Assembly: GCA_021787395.1 (NCBI GenBank)
Contig: JAJYLZ010000029.1
Location: forward strand, 1-43,297
Direction: 5' to 3'
DNA length: 43,297 bases
From: Chloroflexota bacterium
GTDB taxonomy: Bacteria; Chloroflexota; Limnocylindria; Limnocylindrales; CSP1-4
Shown here: positions 24,973-33,293 of the stretch, piece after piece
Layout of the letters: each line of letters opens with the position of its first letter
Numbering within the stretch: the stretch's first letter is position 1
Translations under genes and position numbers: made by a program
Notes under the pieces: model-generated
The model's input: only the letters and a program-made list of their open reading frames with translations
What the model was told of the DNA's origin: nothing
Databases searched by the model: none

Positions 24973-26445
24973 CTACTTGATCAGGCCGTAGTCGGTGGGC
25001 TTGGCGAAGGCGGCTGACTGGTAGTAGAAGTGGAACCCGATGTTGCCGTTGAACTGCAGGTCCCAGCTGATGAACTGCAGCGTGACGTCGAGCTCGCTGC
25101 CGCCGGACCCGCCCGAGTTGCCGCCCATCTGGACGATCCCGCCCGGGCTGTAGACGGTGCCGCTGATGTTCATCTGGCCGCCGCCCGAGAGCGAGATGGG
25201 GGGCTGCACCGAGCCGGAGGCGGGGGCGGGGGTGCCGTTCTGCCAGATGAGCAGGTTCTGGTAGTCGTTCACGTCGGCGCCTGTGGCGTCCACGGCGGCG
25301 TTGTACGGGCGCAGCATGAGCGTGGCGCCGCCACCCACCGAGATCGTGTCCTTGGAGTTGCTGGGGCTGCTGGTGTTCGTGAACCCGGTGTTGTACAGCA
25401 GCACGCCGCAGTTGGTGGCCAGGCAGTCCGTGGCCCAGGTCGTGGCGGACGTCGACGTCAGTGACGACGGGATCGCGTACGCGGCGTTGCCGGCCCCCAT
25501 CGTGAACCCGCCTCCGTTCATCACGTAGATCCCCGGGTGCAGGTACGCGACGGCATGGTTCGACATCGCGATCCCGCCGGTGTACACCCCCGGCTCGAGC
25601 ACGGTCGAGCCGCCGGACAGCTTCAGCTGCTTGGTGGACTGGACCGGGAAGCTGGGGTAGGACGTCCCGAACCCCCACTGGAACGGGGCCAGCCCCAGCG
25701 GGTCCTTGACGTACTTCTGCCCGGTCACGGGGGCGGGCGTGATGCTGAGCGCTCCGGCCGCGTAGCCGCCGACCATCTTGACCACGGCCTGGTTGTTGAA
25801 CGTCAGGACCGCCGCGTTGCCGTTGGTCCCAAGGGCGCCGCCGTTGCCGGCCGGGCATGCCGAGTCGATCATCATCGAGCCGTCGAAGGTGACCGTGTTG
25901 CTGCCCGAGAACAGGACCGAGGGGCATCCGTTGTAGGCCTGGGGCCAGGCCGAGTTCCAGGGGTCGAGCTCAACGACAGCGTACTTGGCGCTGGCGAGCT
26001 GACCGTTCACGGCCTGGCTCGTGGTGGAGACCCCGATGCCTGCCATGCCGAGCAGGCCGCCGAAGTAGCTGGGCGAGGTGCCCGCGAGATCCACCTCCAC
26101 GGCGTAGTTCTGTGTCCAGCCGGTGTTGGGACAGCTGACCGCGATCCGACTCACGGGGAAGCCGGGCAGGGCCGCGGTCACGGCCGCCTGGGCGGCCTGA
26201 ACGACGGCGGTGCGGGGCGATCCGGGCGGGGGACCTGCGGTCGCGCTGCACCCCTTGGGGGTCCCGGACTGGATGACGTTGGCCGCGGCGAGCGCGGCGG
26301 CGTCGCCGGCGTCCTGCAGCTGGCGCCGCAGGACGAGCGCGTTGCCGCCGTCGTAGAGCAGGGCCGCCATGGCGAAGAAGAAGAACAGGGACCCGGCGAA
26401 CAGGACCAGGATCTGGCCGTCGCGGCGGCTCGTTCGCGGGTTCAT
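24973..26445 (-). CDS. TadG-like pilus-assembly protein with beta-rich C-terminal domain
   Basis: This 490-residue protein starts with basic residues, then the Tad/TadG anchor (DGQILVLFAGSLFFFFAMAALLYDGGNALVLRRQLQDAGDAAA cut here at family boundaries; nt 26415-26290). The rest is extracellular. The middle and end are Gly/Asn/Ser-rich short strands (LEPGVYTGGIAMSNHAVAY; ISGTVYSPGGIVQMGGNSGG) resembling a stacked beta-helix or polymer-forming fold, with several cysteines. TadG-type proteins are accessory parts of Tad/Flp pilus systems, membrane-anchored and surface-exposed. ATG 26445 overlaps the upstream TadE-like stop (TGATG), so translation is coupled. It is the last gene of a TadE-TadE-TadG operon and resembles the 33294-35126 protein more than the two plus-strand TadG-like proteins. 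Confidence 0.85.
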   Translation of the reverse strand: MNPRTSRRDGQILVLFAGSLFFFFAMAALLYDGGNALVLRRQLQDAGDAAALAAANVIQSGTPKGCSATAGPPPGSPRTAVVQAAQAAVTAALPGFPVSRIAVSCPNTGWTQNYAVEVDLAGTSPSYFGGLLGMAGIGVSTTSQAVNGQLASAKYAVVELDPWNSAWPQAYNGCPSVLFSGSNTVTFDGSMMIDSACPAGNGGALGTNGNAAVLTFNNQAVVKMVGGYAAGALSITPAPVTGQKYVKDPLGLAPFQWGFGTSYPSFPVQSTKQLKLSGGSTVLEPGVYTGGIAMSNHAVAYLHPGIYVMNGGGFTMGAGNAAYAIPSSLTSTSATTWATDCLATNCGVLLYNTGFTNTSSPSNSKDTISVGGGATLMLRPYNAAVDATGADVNDYQNLLIWQNGTPAPASGSVQPPISLSGGGQMNISGTVYSPGGIVQMGGNSGGSGGSELDVTLQFISWDLQFNGNIGFHFYYQSAAFAKPTDYGLIK

Positions 26446-26966
26446 CAGTGGTTCACCAGCATGGTCGAGCTTCCCGAGATCGTGAACGCGGAGAAGCCCA
26501 GCAGCGCCGGGACCGAGAGCGCCACCTGGCTGGACACCGTGACGGTGACCGGGTTGCCGCGCGCGTTGTTCCCGTCGCCGGCCGTGGAGTCCGTGTCACC
26601 GCTGCATCCGACGCCGTAGCACACGGTGGCCGAGATGCCCGTCCCGCCGGCCTGCGCGGCGGCGATCGCCGCATCCTTGATCGCCTGCTTGGAGGGGGAG
26701 GGGTCGGGGCAACTGGTGCTCGGCGACGGGGCGGGGGCGTCGTAGTCGGGGGTCAGCGGGCCCATCGGGCACGGGTCGTTCGGGCTGCCGCCGTGGACGA
26801 TGGCCAGCCGCGCTCCTTCGCGCGCCGCTGCCGAGAGGCTCGTCGAGGCCCAGATCACCCGGCCGGCGTCAACGACTCCCATCGTCAGCGCCAAGAACAT
26901 GGGCACCATCAGGGCGAACTCGACCAGGGCCTGGCCTCGTGTGCGCGAGCGGGAGTTCCGGAACAT
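26445..26966 (-). CDS. TadE-like pilus-assembly pseudopilin
   Basis: This 173-residue protein has basic RNSRSRTR followed by GQALVEFALMVPMFLALTMG, the TadE motif. A Gly followed five residues later by Glu-Phe is the site cleaved by the TadV/CpaA prepilin peptidase in known TadE proteins. Next comes VVDAGRVIWASTSLSAAAREGAR, the conserved helix. The extracellular part has Cys pairs (CPMG, CPDP, CYGVGC) and ends with hydrophobic strands (FTISGSSTMLVNH). ATG 26966 overlaps the upstream stop, and its own stop overlaps the TadG-like start; both junctions are TGATG. Role: minor pilin-like part of a Tad pilus or related surface structure. Confidence 0.87.
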   Translation of the reverse strand: MFRNSRSRTRGQALVEFALMVPMFLALTMGVVDAGRVIWASTSLSAAAREGARLAIVHGGSPNDPCPMGPLTPDYDAPAPSPSTSCPDPSPSKQAIKDAAIAAAQAGGTGISATVCYGVGCSGDTDSTAGDGNNARGNPVTVTVSSQVALSVPALLGFSAFTISGSSTMLVNH

Positions 26967-27511
26967 CAGCGGCCCTGCAGGATGGAGTAGGTCTGCGACG
27001 AGCGGAGCGTCCAGGCTCCGCCCTGGGTGAACAGCGGGTACGGGAAGAGGGTGCGGAAGGGCAGGCTGGTGGTCACCGTCACCGTCACGAGCGGGTACGT
27101 CGAGTTGGCTCCGGGCGCAGTGGCGTCGCTCTTCCACGTGGTCGTGACCGCGGGGCTGGAGCAGCCGGGAGCACTCGCTGTTGCGGTGTAGCCGGGCAGG
27201 CCGGCCGTCTCGGTGCACACGACCTTGGCGGCATCCGCCGTTGCCGCGGGCGACGAGGCGTCCTTCGTGGCGGCGTACTCGGCGGCATCGCGGGTCGACG
27301 CCTCGAGCACGTTCCAGGCCTGGTACAGCCGGGACATGTCGATCGCGGCGCCGACCACCGTGAGCATGACCGGCAGGATGACCGCGAACTCGACCATCGA
27401 CTGGCCCCGGGTCCCCCACAGGGCCCGGAGGCCGGTGCGAGCGGCCCGGGCCGGCCGTCGAATGGGCTGCCGGCGGCCGACGGTTCGAATGCGTGATGCG
27501 AGGTCGATCAT
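26966..27511 (-). CDS. TadE-like pilus-assembly pseudopilin
   Basis: This 181-residue protein is first in the minus-strand TadE-TadE-TadG operon. A long basic N-terminus (about 35 residues) precedes RGQSMVEFAVILPVMLTVVG with the G-x4-EF motif, then AAIDMSRLYQAWNVLEASTRDAAEYAA. The outer part has Cys residues in VVCTETAG and APGCSSPA. ATG 27511 follows GGGGAC, a weak ribosome site. The upstream 382-bp gap holds repeats and possible regulatory palindromes. Confidence 0.85.
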   Translation of the reverse strand: MIDLASRIRTVGRRQPIRRPARAARTGLRALWGTRGQSMVEFAVILPVMLTVVGAAIDMSRLYQAWNVLEASTRDAAEYAATKDASSPAATADAAKVVCTETAGLPGYTATASAPGCSSPAVTTTWKSDATAPGANSTYPLVTVTVTTSLPFRTLFPYPLFTQGGAWTLRSSQTYSILQGR

Positions 27512-27647
27512 CGAAGTCCCCGGATCGGGAGTCCAGTGCTGGAATCGTCAGCGCTGCACCTGTCACGATCCATTGAATTGGTGCGCGGCTGCATAGCCCA
27601 GAAGGTCAGGCGAGCCCGGCCGATGGTCCCTCCCGGCCGACGCGGCC

Positions 27648-27742
27648 CCCGGCCGACGGCGCTGCCCGGCAGCGGCGGCCCCCGGCGATGCGGCCCGGCA
27701 GCGGCGGTCCCGGCCGACGGCGCTGCCCGGCAGCGGCGGCCC
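27648..27742. repeat. Perfect 34-bp direct repeat
   Basis: Positions 27648-27681 and 27709-27742 are identical (offset 61 bp). Each contains the small palindrome GCTGCC-CGGCAGC; the bases between are similar and GC-rich. Confidence 0.75.
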
Positions 27743-27777
27743 ACCGGGCGCCTGCTTCGGCTCGTCATCCGGGTAGT

Positions 27778-27827
27778 GTGCTAACTCGACACCATGCTGC
27801 CCTGTTAGCCTGCTACCTCGATAGCAC
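27778..27827. promoter_or_regulatory. Nested inverted repeats GTGCTA...TAGCAC with GCTAAC...GTTAGC
   Basis: Outer arms are at 27778-27783 and 27822-27827, inner arms at 27780-27785 and 27804-27809. The words TGCTAACTCGACA (27779) and TGCTACCTCGATA (27811) also form a direct repeat 32 bp apart. It lies in an AT-richer island about 270 bp upstream of the Tad operon, a possible regulator site. Confidence 0.3.
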
Positions 27828-27893
27828 GCCGAACAGGCGCGGCGAATGACCGCGGAGGCGGGCGCGGCGAATGGCCGCGTGCGGCCGCCGGGA

Positions 27894-28415
27894 TCAGCCC
27901 TCGAGGGGCTCGGCGTTCGACGGATCGTCCAGGACGGACTGCGTCTGGGCGGCGCGTCGCGCCCGCAGCCGCTCCGCGAGCGCCGGGTCCGACAGCGCCA
28001 GGATCGCCGCCGCGAGCAGCGCCGCGTTGTCAGCGTTGCCGATGGCCACGGTGGCGACGGGGATGCCGCGGGGCATCTGGACGATCGAGAGCAGCGAGTC
28101 CAGGCCGCCCAAGTGCTGGGTCGGGATGGGCACGCCGATGACCGGCAGCGCCGTCTTGGCCGCGAGCATGCCCGGCAGGTGGGCGGCGCCGCCGGCGCCC
28201 GCGATGATCACCTGGACCCCGCGCGCCTCGGCGGTCTCGGCGTAGGCGAACAGGTGGTCGGGGGTTCGGTGGGCCGACACGACGCGCAGCTCGCAGGGCA
28301 CGCCGAGCTCGCCCAGCACGACCTGCGCCTTCTCGAGCACGGGGAAGTCGGAGCGGCTCCCGCCGACGATCCCCACCCGCGGCGCCTCGCTCCGCCCTCC
28401 CTCGCCCACGGTCAC
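27894..28415 (-). CDS. purE: 5-(carboxyamino)imidazole ribonucleotide mutase
   Basis: This 173-residue class I PurE has [16 protein letters not shown] (the SDxPxM-like phosphate loop), [17 protein letters not shown] with the catalytic His, [18 protein letters not shown] and [36 protein letters not shown]. It converts N5-CAIR to CAIR in purine synthesis. GTG 28415 overlaps the purK stop (GTGA), so the two are translationally coupled; PurK makes N5-CAIR, the PurE substrate. The C-terminal tail ([16 protein letters not shown]) is slightly extended. Confidence 0.95.
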   Translation of the reverse strand: MTVGEGGRSEAPRVGIVGGSRSDFPVLEKAQVVLGELGVPCELRVVSAHRTPDHLFAYAETAEARGVQVIIAGAGGAAHLPGMLAAKTALPVIGVPIPTQHLGGLDSLLSIVQMPRGIPVATVAIGNADNAALLAAAILALSDPALAERLRARRAAQTQSVLDDPSNAEPLEG

Positions 28416-30139
28416 TCCTCCCAGGTCAGCGCGGCGCGCGCCCGGCGTGCCCGCTCCAGCGCCTCGTCGGCGTCGCGGCCGACGACCGTCACGTGGCCCA
28501 TCTTGCGCCGCTCGAACACCCGCCGCTTGCCGTAGACGTGTACGTGGATACCGGGGTCGGCGAGCGCCCGCTCCACTCCCGCGAGGCGGGCTGGGCGGTC
28601 GGGCCCGGTGCCGAGGAGGTTGACCATGGCCGCGGAGCCGTGCGGCTCAACCGAGCCCAGCGGCAGGCCGAGGATCCCGCGCAAGTGCTGCTCGAACTGG
28701 CTGGTGGCGGCGCCCTCGATGGTCCAGTGGCCGCTGTTGTGGACCCGCGGGGCCAGCTCGTTGACGACCAGCAGGCCCTCCCGCGTGAGGAACAGCTCCG
28801 CCGTCATCACGCCCACGAGGTCGAGCCGGCGGGCGATCCAGTCGCCCACCTCGCGGGCGACGTGGAGGATCAGCGGGGGGAAGGGCGCCGGCGCCACGCT
28901 CTCCGAGAGCACGCCCGCGTCGTGCACGTTGCGCGAGATCGGGTAGGCGAGGGTGCGCCCGTCGCGCCCTCTCGCGATGACCACCGAGAGCTCGGCCTCG
29001 TAGTCGATCTCGCCCTCGGCCAGGAGCGGCCGGCCGTCGAGCCCGCCCAGGGTGGCCACCGCCGCCTCGGTGCGCGACTCGTCGTCCACGCGGACCTGGC
29101 TGCGGCCGTCGTACCCGCCCAGCGGCAGCTTGAGCCGCATCGGCAGGCCCAGCTCGCGCGCCGCGGCCCTCGCCTCCGCGACCCCGCGGACCTCGCGCCA
29201 GGGCGCCGTCTGCTCGCCGATGTCGCGCAGGAACCGCCGCTCGGCCAGCCGGTCCTGCGTGGCGGCCAGCGCGACCAGCCCCGGGCGGAGCGGGGCGCCC
29301 TCGGCGGCCGCCCGGGCCGCGTCGAGCCCCACGTGCTCGAGCTCGTAGGTGACGACGTCGGACAGCGCGCCCAGGCGCCGGGCGGCGTCCACGTCGTCGT
29401 ACCGGCCGACCACGATCTCGTCAGCCACCGCCGCCATGGGGCAGTCCGGGTCCGGGTCGAGCGCGACCACGCGGTAGCCCATCGCGCGCGCCGAGAACGA
29501 CATCATCCGGCCCAGCTGGCCGCCGCCGAGGAAGCCGATGGTGGCGCCGGGCGCGATCGGGCCGCCCACGCCGGCGGGGGCGCCCCGCAGGCCCAGGCGG
29601 TAGAGCGCCTCCCCGACGAACCCGGCCTTCTGGACCGTGTAGGGCGGCGCGGCCCCCGGGTCGGGCGCGGCGGAGGCGGCCTCGACGATCCTTCGCTTCT
29701 CCGCCGCGTAGGCGTCGCGCAGGGCGGGGTCGGCGCGCAGCGCGTCGCGGAAGCCGAGCAGCTCGGCCAGCTCGCCGCGGCCCGGCGGCATGACGTGGAG
29801 GTGCACCGGGTACTCGCGGCCTTCGTGGAGCACCGCGCCGTGGAGCATCGGCCGTGCCGGCGGGAACGCGCCGACCGAGGTCTGCGGCTGGAAGCCGAGC
29901 GAGCGCGCCGCCTCCGCGATCAGCGGTATCTCGTCGGGAGGCGCCTCGACCGCCAAGTCCACGTAATTCTTGCCGGGCATCCCCGGGACCGCCGACGAGC
30001 CCACGTGGTGCGCGACGGTGCCGGGGCGGGCGGTGTCGACCAGGCGGGCCAGCTCGCGGGCGACGTCCTCCGCGGCGGGATCCCACGGCTGGAACAAAGC
30101 CGGGCGGCGCTCGTAGGGGCGGATCGGCAGGTCGGACAT
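28412..30139 (-). CDS. purK: GrpB (UPF0157) domain fused to N5-carboxyaminoimidazole ribonucleotide synthetase
   Basis: This is a 575-residue two-domain protein. Residues 1-183 match GrpB/UPF0157, a nucleotidyltransferase-fold family: [20 protein letters not shown], then [11 protein letters not shown] and the tail [20 protein letters not shown]. Residues 198-575 are a full ATP-grasp Pur[75 protein letters not shown], and MVNLLG near the end. PurK makes N5-CAIR from AIR, bicarbonate and ATP. The frame is continuous with a short Gly/Ala/Pro linker and no internal start signal, so this looks like a true fusion. ATG 30139 is 9 nt from a TACACT box. The 3' end overlaps purE (GTGA). What GrpB adds is unknown. 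Confidence 0.9.
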   Translation of the reverse strand: MSDLPIRPYERRPALFQPWDPAAEDVARELARLVDTARPGTVAHHVGSSAVPGMPGKNYVDLAVEAPPDEIPLIAEAARSLGFQPQTSVGAFPPARPMLHGAVLHEGREYPVHLHVMPPGRGELAELLGFRDALRADPALRDAYAAEKRRIVEAASAAPDPGAAPPYTVQKAGFVGEALYRLGLRGAPAGVGGPIAPGATIGFLGGGQLGRMMSFSARAMGYRVVALDPDPDCPMAAVADEIVVGRYDDVDAARRLGALSDVVTYELEHVGLDAARAAAEGAPLRPGLVALAATQDRLAERRFLRDIGEQTAPWREVRGVAEARAAARELGLPMRLKLPLGGYDGRSQVRVDDESRTEAAVATLGGLDGRPLLAEGEIDYEAELSVVIARGRDGRTLAYPISRNVHDAGVLSESVAPAPFPPLILHVAREVGDWIARRLDLVGVMTAELFLTREGLLVVNELAPRVHNSGHWTIEGAATSQFEQHLRGILGLPLGSVEPHGSAAMVNLLGTGPDRPARLAGVERALADPGIHVHVYGKRRVFERRKMGHVTVVGRDADEALERARRARAALTWEE

Positions 30140-30148
30140 CGGAGCGTG

Positions 30149-30154
30149 AGTGTA
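30149..30154 (-). promoter_or_regulatory. -10 element TACACT of the grpB-purK/purE operon
   Basis: TACACT on the minus strand lies 9 nt before ATG 30139. There is no Shine-Dalgarno between, so the transcript is leaderless or has a leader of only a few bases. Confidence 0.4.
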
Positions 30155-30805
30155 TCGGTCGAGCCGATGCTGGCCGGGGGCGACCCGTCTCGCGGAGCGG
30201 CACTCTCGCGGAGCGGCCCCGCGCCGGACCCGAGGAGAGCCGCGATCCGCACGCCCGAGGCGTCCGCCCCCGGGCCGTCCGGCGACCCTATGGATCCGTG
30301 GCCTTCCGAATGGTCCAGCAGGGGCCCATTCGTCTCGCGTCGAGGGACGGGCCGGGTCACCTGGGTCACGAGCTGGCCCGCACAACGGGTGACGAGCCCA
30401 TAGGGCCACGACGGGGCCCGCGCCAGCCACCGCCAGCGCCTAACCCGGCAGGCGTCGAACCACCGCCGCCCTGCACCCAGCGGCTCTATCGGCGGGCGAA
30501 CCGCTGCGCCACCCGCCGGGTGCTCTCGCCAAAGACCTGACGTGGTCGAATGCGGCACCGAGCGGATCCCCTGAAGGACGACCCGTCCATAGGGCCGCTG
30601 CGTGCTGCGCCGAAAGGGCGCCGGGAGGGGCGCGCCGAGGAGGGCCGCCGCGTGCCGCGCCGAGAGGGCGCGCCGGGAGGGCGCCGGAACGCAGGCGGGG
30701 CGCACGCACCCGGGAAGCGCCCGCGACGAGCGCGAGGCGCCGCACGCGCCGGTGCACGCCTCTCCCCCAACGACCGATGGCCCGCCCCGCGCTTCCCCGC
30801 CCCGC

Positions 30806-30811
30806 TATGCT
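30806..30811 (+). promoter_or_regulatory. -10 element TATGCT of the two-component operon
   Basis: TATGCT lies 7 nt before ATG 30819, which supports that ATG over in-frame ATGs at 30777 and 30807 (the latter lies inside the box). Confidence 0.5.
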
Positions 30812-30818
30812 CCAATCC

Positions 30819-31550
30819 ATGCTGCACACCGGACCCGGTCCGGCCGGCTCGGCGCCGCGCATCCTGATCGTGGACGACGACCCCAACCTGCTCGTCATCC
30901 TCGCGGAGCAGCTGCGCTCCGACGGCTACGAGGTCCAGACCGCCCGCGACGGCGAGGAGGCGCTGCGCCGGCTGTCGGTCGCCTGGCCGGACCTGCTGAT
31001 CATCGACATGCTGATGCCCCGCAAGGACGGGCTGACGCTCGCGCGCGAGGTGAAGGCGCGCGCGGACCTCCCGATCATCGTCCTCTCGGCCATCGACACC
31101 GCCGACTCCAAGGCCGACCTCCTCGAGGAGGTCGCCGAGGACTACGTGACCAAGCCGTACCACTACCCGGAGCTGCGGGCCCGGATCACGCGCGTCCTGC
31201 GCCGCATGGGCGACCGCGTCCCCCGCCAGCGCCTGGTGCTCGGGCCCAACCTGGCCCTCGAGCTGCACCGCCGCGAGGCGATCGTCGCCGGCGAGCCGGT
31301 CCAGCTCACGCCCACCGAGTCGCGCCTGCTGTACGCGCTGGCGGCCAACCTGGGCCAGACGGTGACCACCGAGACGCTCCTCGCGCGCGGCTGGGCCGAC
31401 ACCGACGACGCCGACCCGAGCTACGTCTGGGTCACGATGCGGCGCCTCCGCCAGAAGGTGGAGGCCGACCCCAACAAGCCCGTCCACCTGCTCACCGTGC
31501 GCGGCATCGGCTACCGGCTGGTGGGCGCCGTCGGCGCCGAGCCCGCGTGA
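30819..31550 (+). CDS. OmpR/PhoB-family response regulator
   Basis: This 243-residue protein has a receiver domain (about 14-125) with acidic pocket VDDD (18-21), phospho-acceptor D63 in LLIIDMLMPRKDG, and the conserved Lys in VTKPYHYPEL. The C-terminal winged helix (about 145-240) shows LTPTESRLLYAL, YVWVTMRRLRQKVE and TVRGIGYRLVG. The cognate kinase overlaps downstream by 4 nt (GTGA). ATG 30819 is set by the TATGCT box 7 nt upstream and leaves only a short lead before the receiver. Target genes are unknown. Confidence 0.93.
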   Translation: MLHTGPGPAGSAPRILIVDDDPNLLVILAEQLRSDGYEVQTARDGEEALRRLSVAWPDLLIIDMLMPRKDGLTLAREVKARADLPIIVLSAIDTADSKADLLEEVAEDYVTKPYHYPELRARITRVLRRMGDRVPRQRLVLGPNLALELHRREAIVAGEPVQLTPTESRLLYALAANLGQTVTTETLLARGWADTDDADPSYVWVTMRRLRQKVEADPNKPVHLLTVRGIGYRLVGAVGAEPA

Positions 31551-32983
31551 CCGTCCCGCGCCGCCCCGACCCGTCGCCGCCCCGGTACCGGGCCGGGCGG
31601 GTCCCCTACCGGGTCCGGCTGACCGCCTCCCTGATCGCCGCGGGCATCCTGCCCGTGCTCGGCTTCGGCGCCGTGACGCTGGTGTTCGTGGACACCGCCG
31701 ACCCGGGCGCCACCATGGCCCGCGTCCTGCTGCTCGCGATGGCAGTGGGCGTGGCGTTCGCGCTGCTGCTCGCGCTCATCCTCGCCGCGGAGCTGTCGTC
31801 GCCCCTGCGCGCGATCGCCGACTCGGTCGAGCGCGCCGCCGCCGGCGAGGAGCCCGCCAGCCCCGAGCTCCCCGGCGACGACGAGCTGAGCCGCCTGGCC
31901 GAGAGCCACGGCCGCCTCGCGCGCGACCTGGCGCGCCGCACCCGCGAGCTCCGGCGCGTGCTCGACATCGTGGAGAGCGCCACCGTCGGCGAGGCGCCCG
32001 AGCACCTCGCCGCCCGAGCCGCCGAGGCGGCGCGCGAGGCGTTCGGGATGATCGACTGCCGGGTCCTGCTGATCGACCCCCGCGAGATCCCCTACGAGGA
32101 GCCCGTCCCGGGCGAGCCCATCCCCGTCCGGGCCGTCCTGGTCGCCAACGGCGAGGCGCAGGGGATCGCGATCGGCCACCTGCCGGCGACCCGGCCCTGG
32201 GAGCGCGCGGACCAGGACCTGTTCGAGCTGTTCGCGGTCGAGGTGGCGGCCGCCGTCCGCAACGCCCAGCTGTACGCGCGCGTGGAGCGGCAGAACCGCC
32301 AGCTGCGCGACCTCGACGAGGCCAAGGACGACTTCCTGCGGGGCGTGTCGCACAACCTCCAGACGCCCCTCGCCAGCATCCGCGGCTACGCGCAGCAGCT
32401 GGCGGCCGAGTCGCCCGACCGCCGCCTCTCGATCATCACCGAGCAGGCCGACCGCCTGTCGCGCATGGTGCGCCAGCTGCTCACCGTGAGCCGCATCGAG
32501 TCGGGCGCCCTGCGGCCGAGGCTCGAGGTGTTCGCGCCCGCGCCGCGCGTGCGGCGCACCTGGGAGGCGCTGGGCGCCGACGGCGTGCCGTTCGCCCTCG
32601 ACGACCGGGCGGCGGGCTGGCTCGCCCTGGGCGACCCCGACCAGCTGGACCAGGTGCTGTGGGCCCTGCTCGACAACGCCGTGCGGTACGGGGGGCGCGG
32701 GCCCGTCGAGGCGAGCGTGGTGGCGAACCCGGCCGGCGGCGAGCTCACGATCACGATCGCGGACCGCGGGCCGGGCGTGGACGAGGCCGACCGGACGCGC
32801 CTGTTCGGGCGCTTCGAGCGCGGCGCCGAGCGGCCCACCGGCGAGGGCAGCGGCCTGGGCCTCTACGTCTCCCGCGAGCTGTGCCGGGCGATGGGCGGCG
32901 AGCTGGAGCTGGCCGAGCCCGAGCCCGGCCGCGGTGCCGCCTTCGTCATCTCCCTCCCGGCCGAGGCCGCGGAGGAGGGCTGA
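31547..32983 (+). CDS. Membrane sensor histidine kinase (HAMP, GAF-like, HisKA, HATPase)
   Basis: This 478-residue protein starts with GTG overlapping the regulator stop. Two membrane helices (TASLIAAGILPVLGFGAVTLVF; VLLLAMAVGVAFALLLALIL) are separated by only about ten residues, so almost no external sensor exists. A HAMP-like helix pair follows (SSPLRAIADSVERAAAGEE), then a GAF-like region (about 140-245), the phospho-acceptor H269 in GVSHNLQTPLASIRGY, N-box LLDNAVRYGG, and G-boxes DRGPGVDEAD and GEGSGLGLYVSREL. It likely senses a cytoplasmic or membrane cue through the GAF-like part and phosphorylates D63 of the partner regulator. Confidence 0.93.
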   Translation: MTVPRRPDPSPPRYRAGRVPYRVRLTASLIAAGILPVLGFGAVTLVFVDTADPGATMARVLLLAMAVGVAFALLLALILAAELSSPLRAIADSVERAAAGEEPASPELPGDDELSRLAESHGRLARDLARRTRELRRVLDIVESATVGEAPEHLAARAAEAAREAFGMIDCRVLLIDPREIPYEEPVPGEPIPVRAVLVANGEAQGIAIGHLPATRPWERADQDLFELFAVEVAAAVRNAQLYARVERQNRQLRDLDEAKDDFLRGVSHNLQTPLASIRGYAQQLAAESPDRRLSIITEQADRLSRMVRQLLTVSRIESGALRPRLEVFAPAPRVRRTWEALGADGVPFALDDRAAGWLALGDPDQLDQVLWALLDNAVRYGGRGPVEASVVANPAGGELTITIADRGPGVDEADRTRLFGRFERGAERPTGEGSGLGLYVSRELCRAMGGELELAEPEPGRGAAFVISLPAEAAEEG

Positions 32984-32994
32984 GCCCGAACGGG

Positions 32995-33171
32995 TCAGCT
33001 ACGCCGGGGCGTCCAGATCTTGTGCATCGGGTCGCCCGCGATCACGGCCGTCACGGCCGTGGCCACGACCGGCCCCAGCAGAACGCTCTGCCCCGTCATG
33101 AAAGCGACGATGTTCCACGCCACCAGGATGACGTAGAACCAGAGCAGGAGTGCGGCGATTCGCCTTGTCAT
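32995..33171 (-). CDS. Small two-helix membrane protein, uncharacterised
   Basis: This 58-residue protein begins MTRRIAALLLWFYVILVAWN, followed by a second hydrophobic segment (LLGPVVATAVTAVIAG) and a basic end HKIWTPRRS. The frame extends upstream to 33408, but those residues overlap the TadG-like gene and look random, so ATG 33171 is preferred. There is no clear Shine-Dalgarno. It is convergent with the histidine kinase gene (12 bp apart). Family unknown; the clean helix-loop-helix pattern supports a real gene. Confidence 0.55.
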   Translation of the reverse strand: MTRRIAALLLWFYVILVAWNIVAFMTGQSVLLGPVVATAVTAVIAGDPMHKIWTPRRS

Positions 33172-33293
33172 GAGGCGAGCATGATGGAGGAGCGGTGTCG
33201 CGCCATTACCCGTCGGTACTGCCTCGGATGGGTACGAAGTCAGGGTTCGCGCGTGTTCGACGTCGTCTCGGACGCCCTGTGCATAGCAGAGCG

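Larger units (their letters stand above)
27512..27893. other. Intergenic region upstream of the first Tad operon
   Basis: This 382-bp gap between the first TadE-like start and the purE stop (both minus) contains a perfect 34-bp direct repeat and an AT-richer segment of nested inverted repeats. No gene is credible. A promoter for the Tad operon must lie here, but its hexamers are not clear. Confidence 0.5.
30140..30818. other. Intergenic region without a recognised gene
   Basis: This 679-bp gap lies between the divergent GrpB-PurK gene and the response regulator. It contains the TACACT box of purK, a short direct repeat CTCGCGGAGCGGC (near 30187 and 30206), scattered GTCACC/GGTGAC words near 30356-30392, and degenerate GGGCGCGCCG repeats at 30610-30690. 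Open frames here show no family-like sequence. Confidence 0.45.

Noticed and set aside
30777-30818. Longer start of the response regulator at ATG 30777 or 30807
   Set aside because: The TATGCT box lies between them and ATG 30819 at the spacing seen for other genes, and the extra residues precede the receiver domain without purpose.
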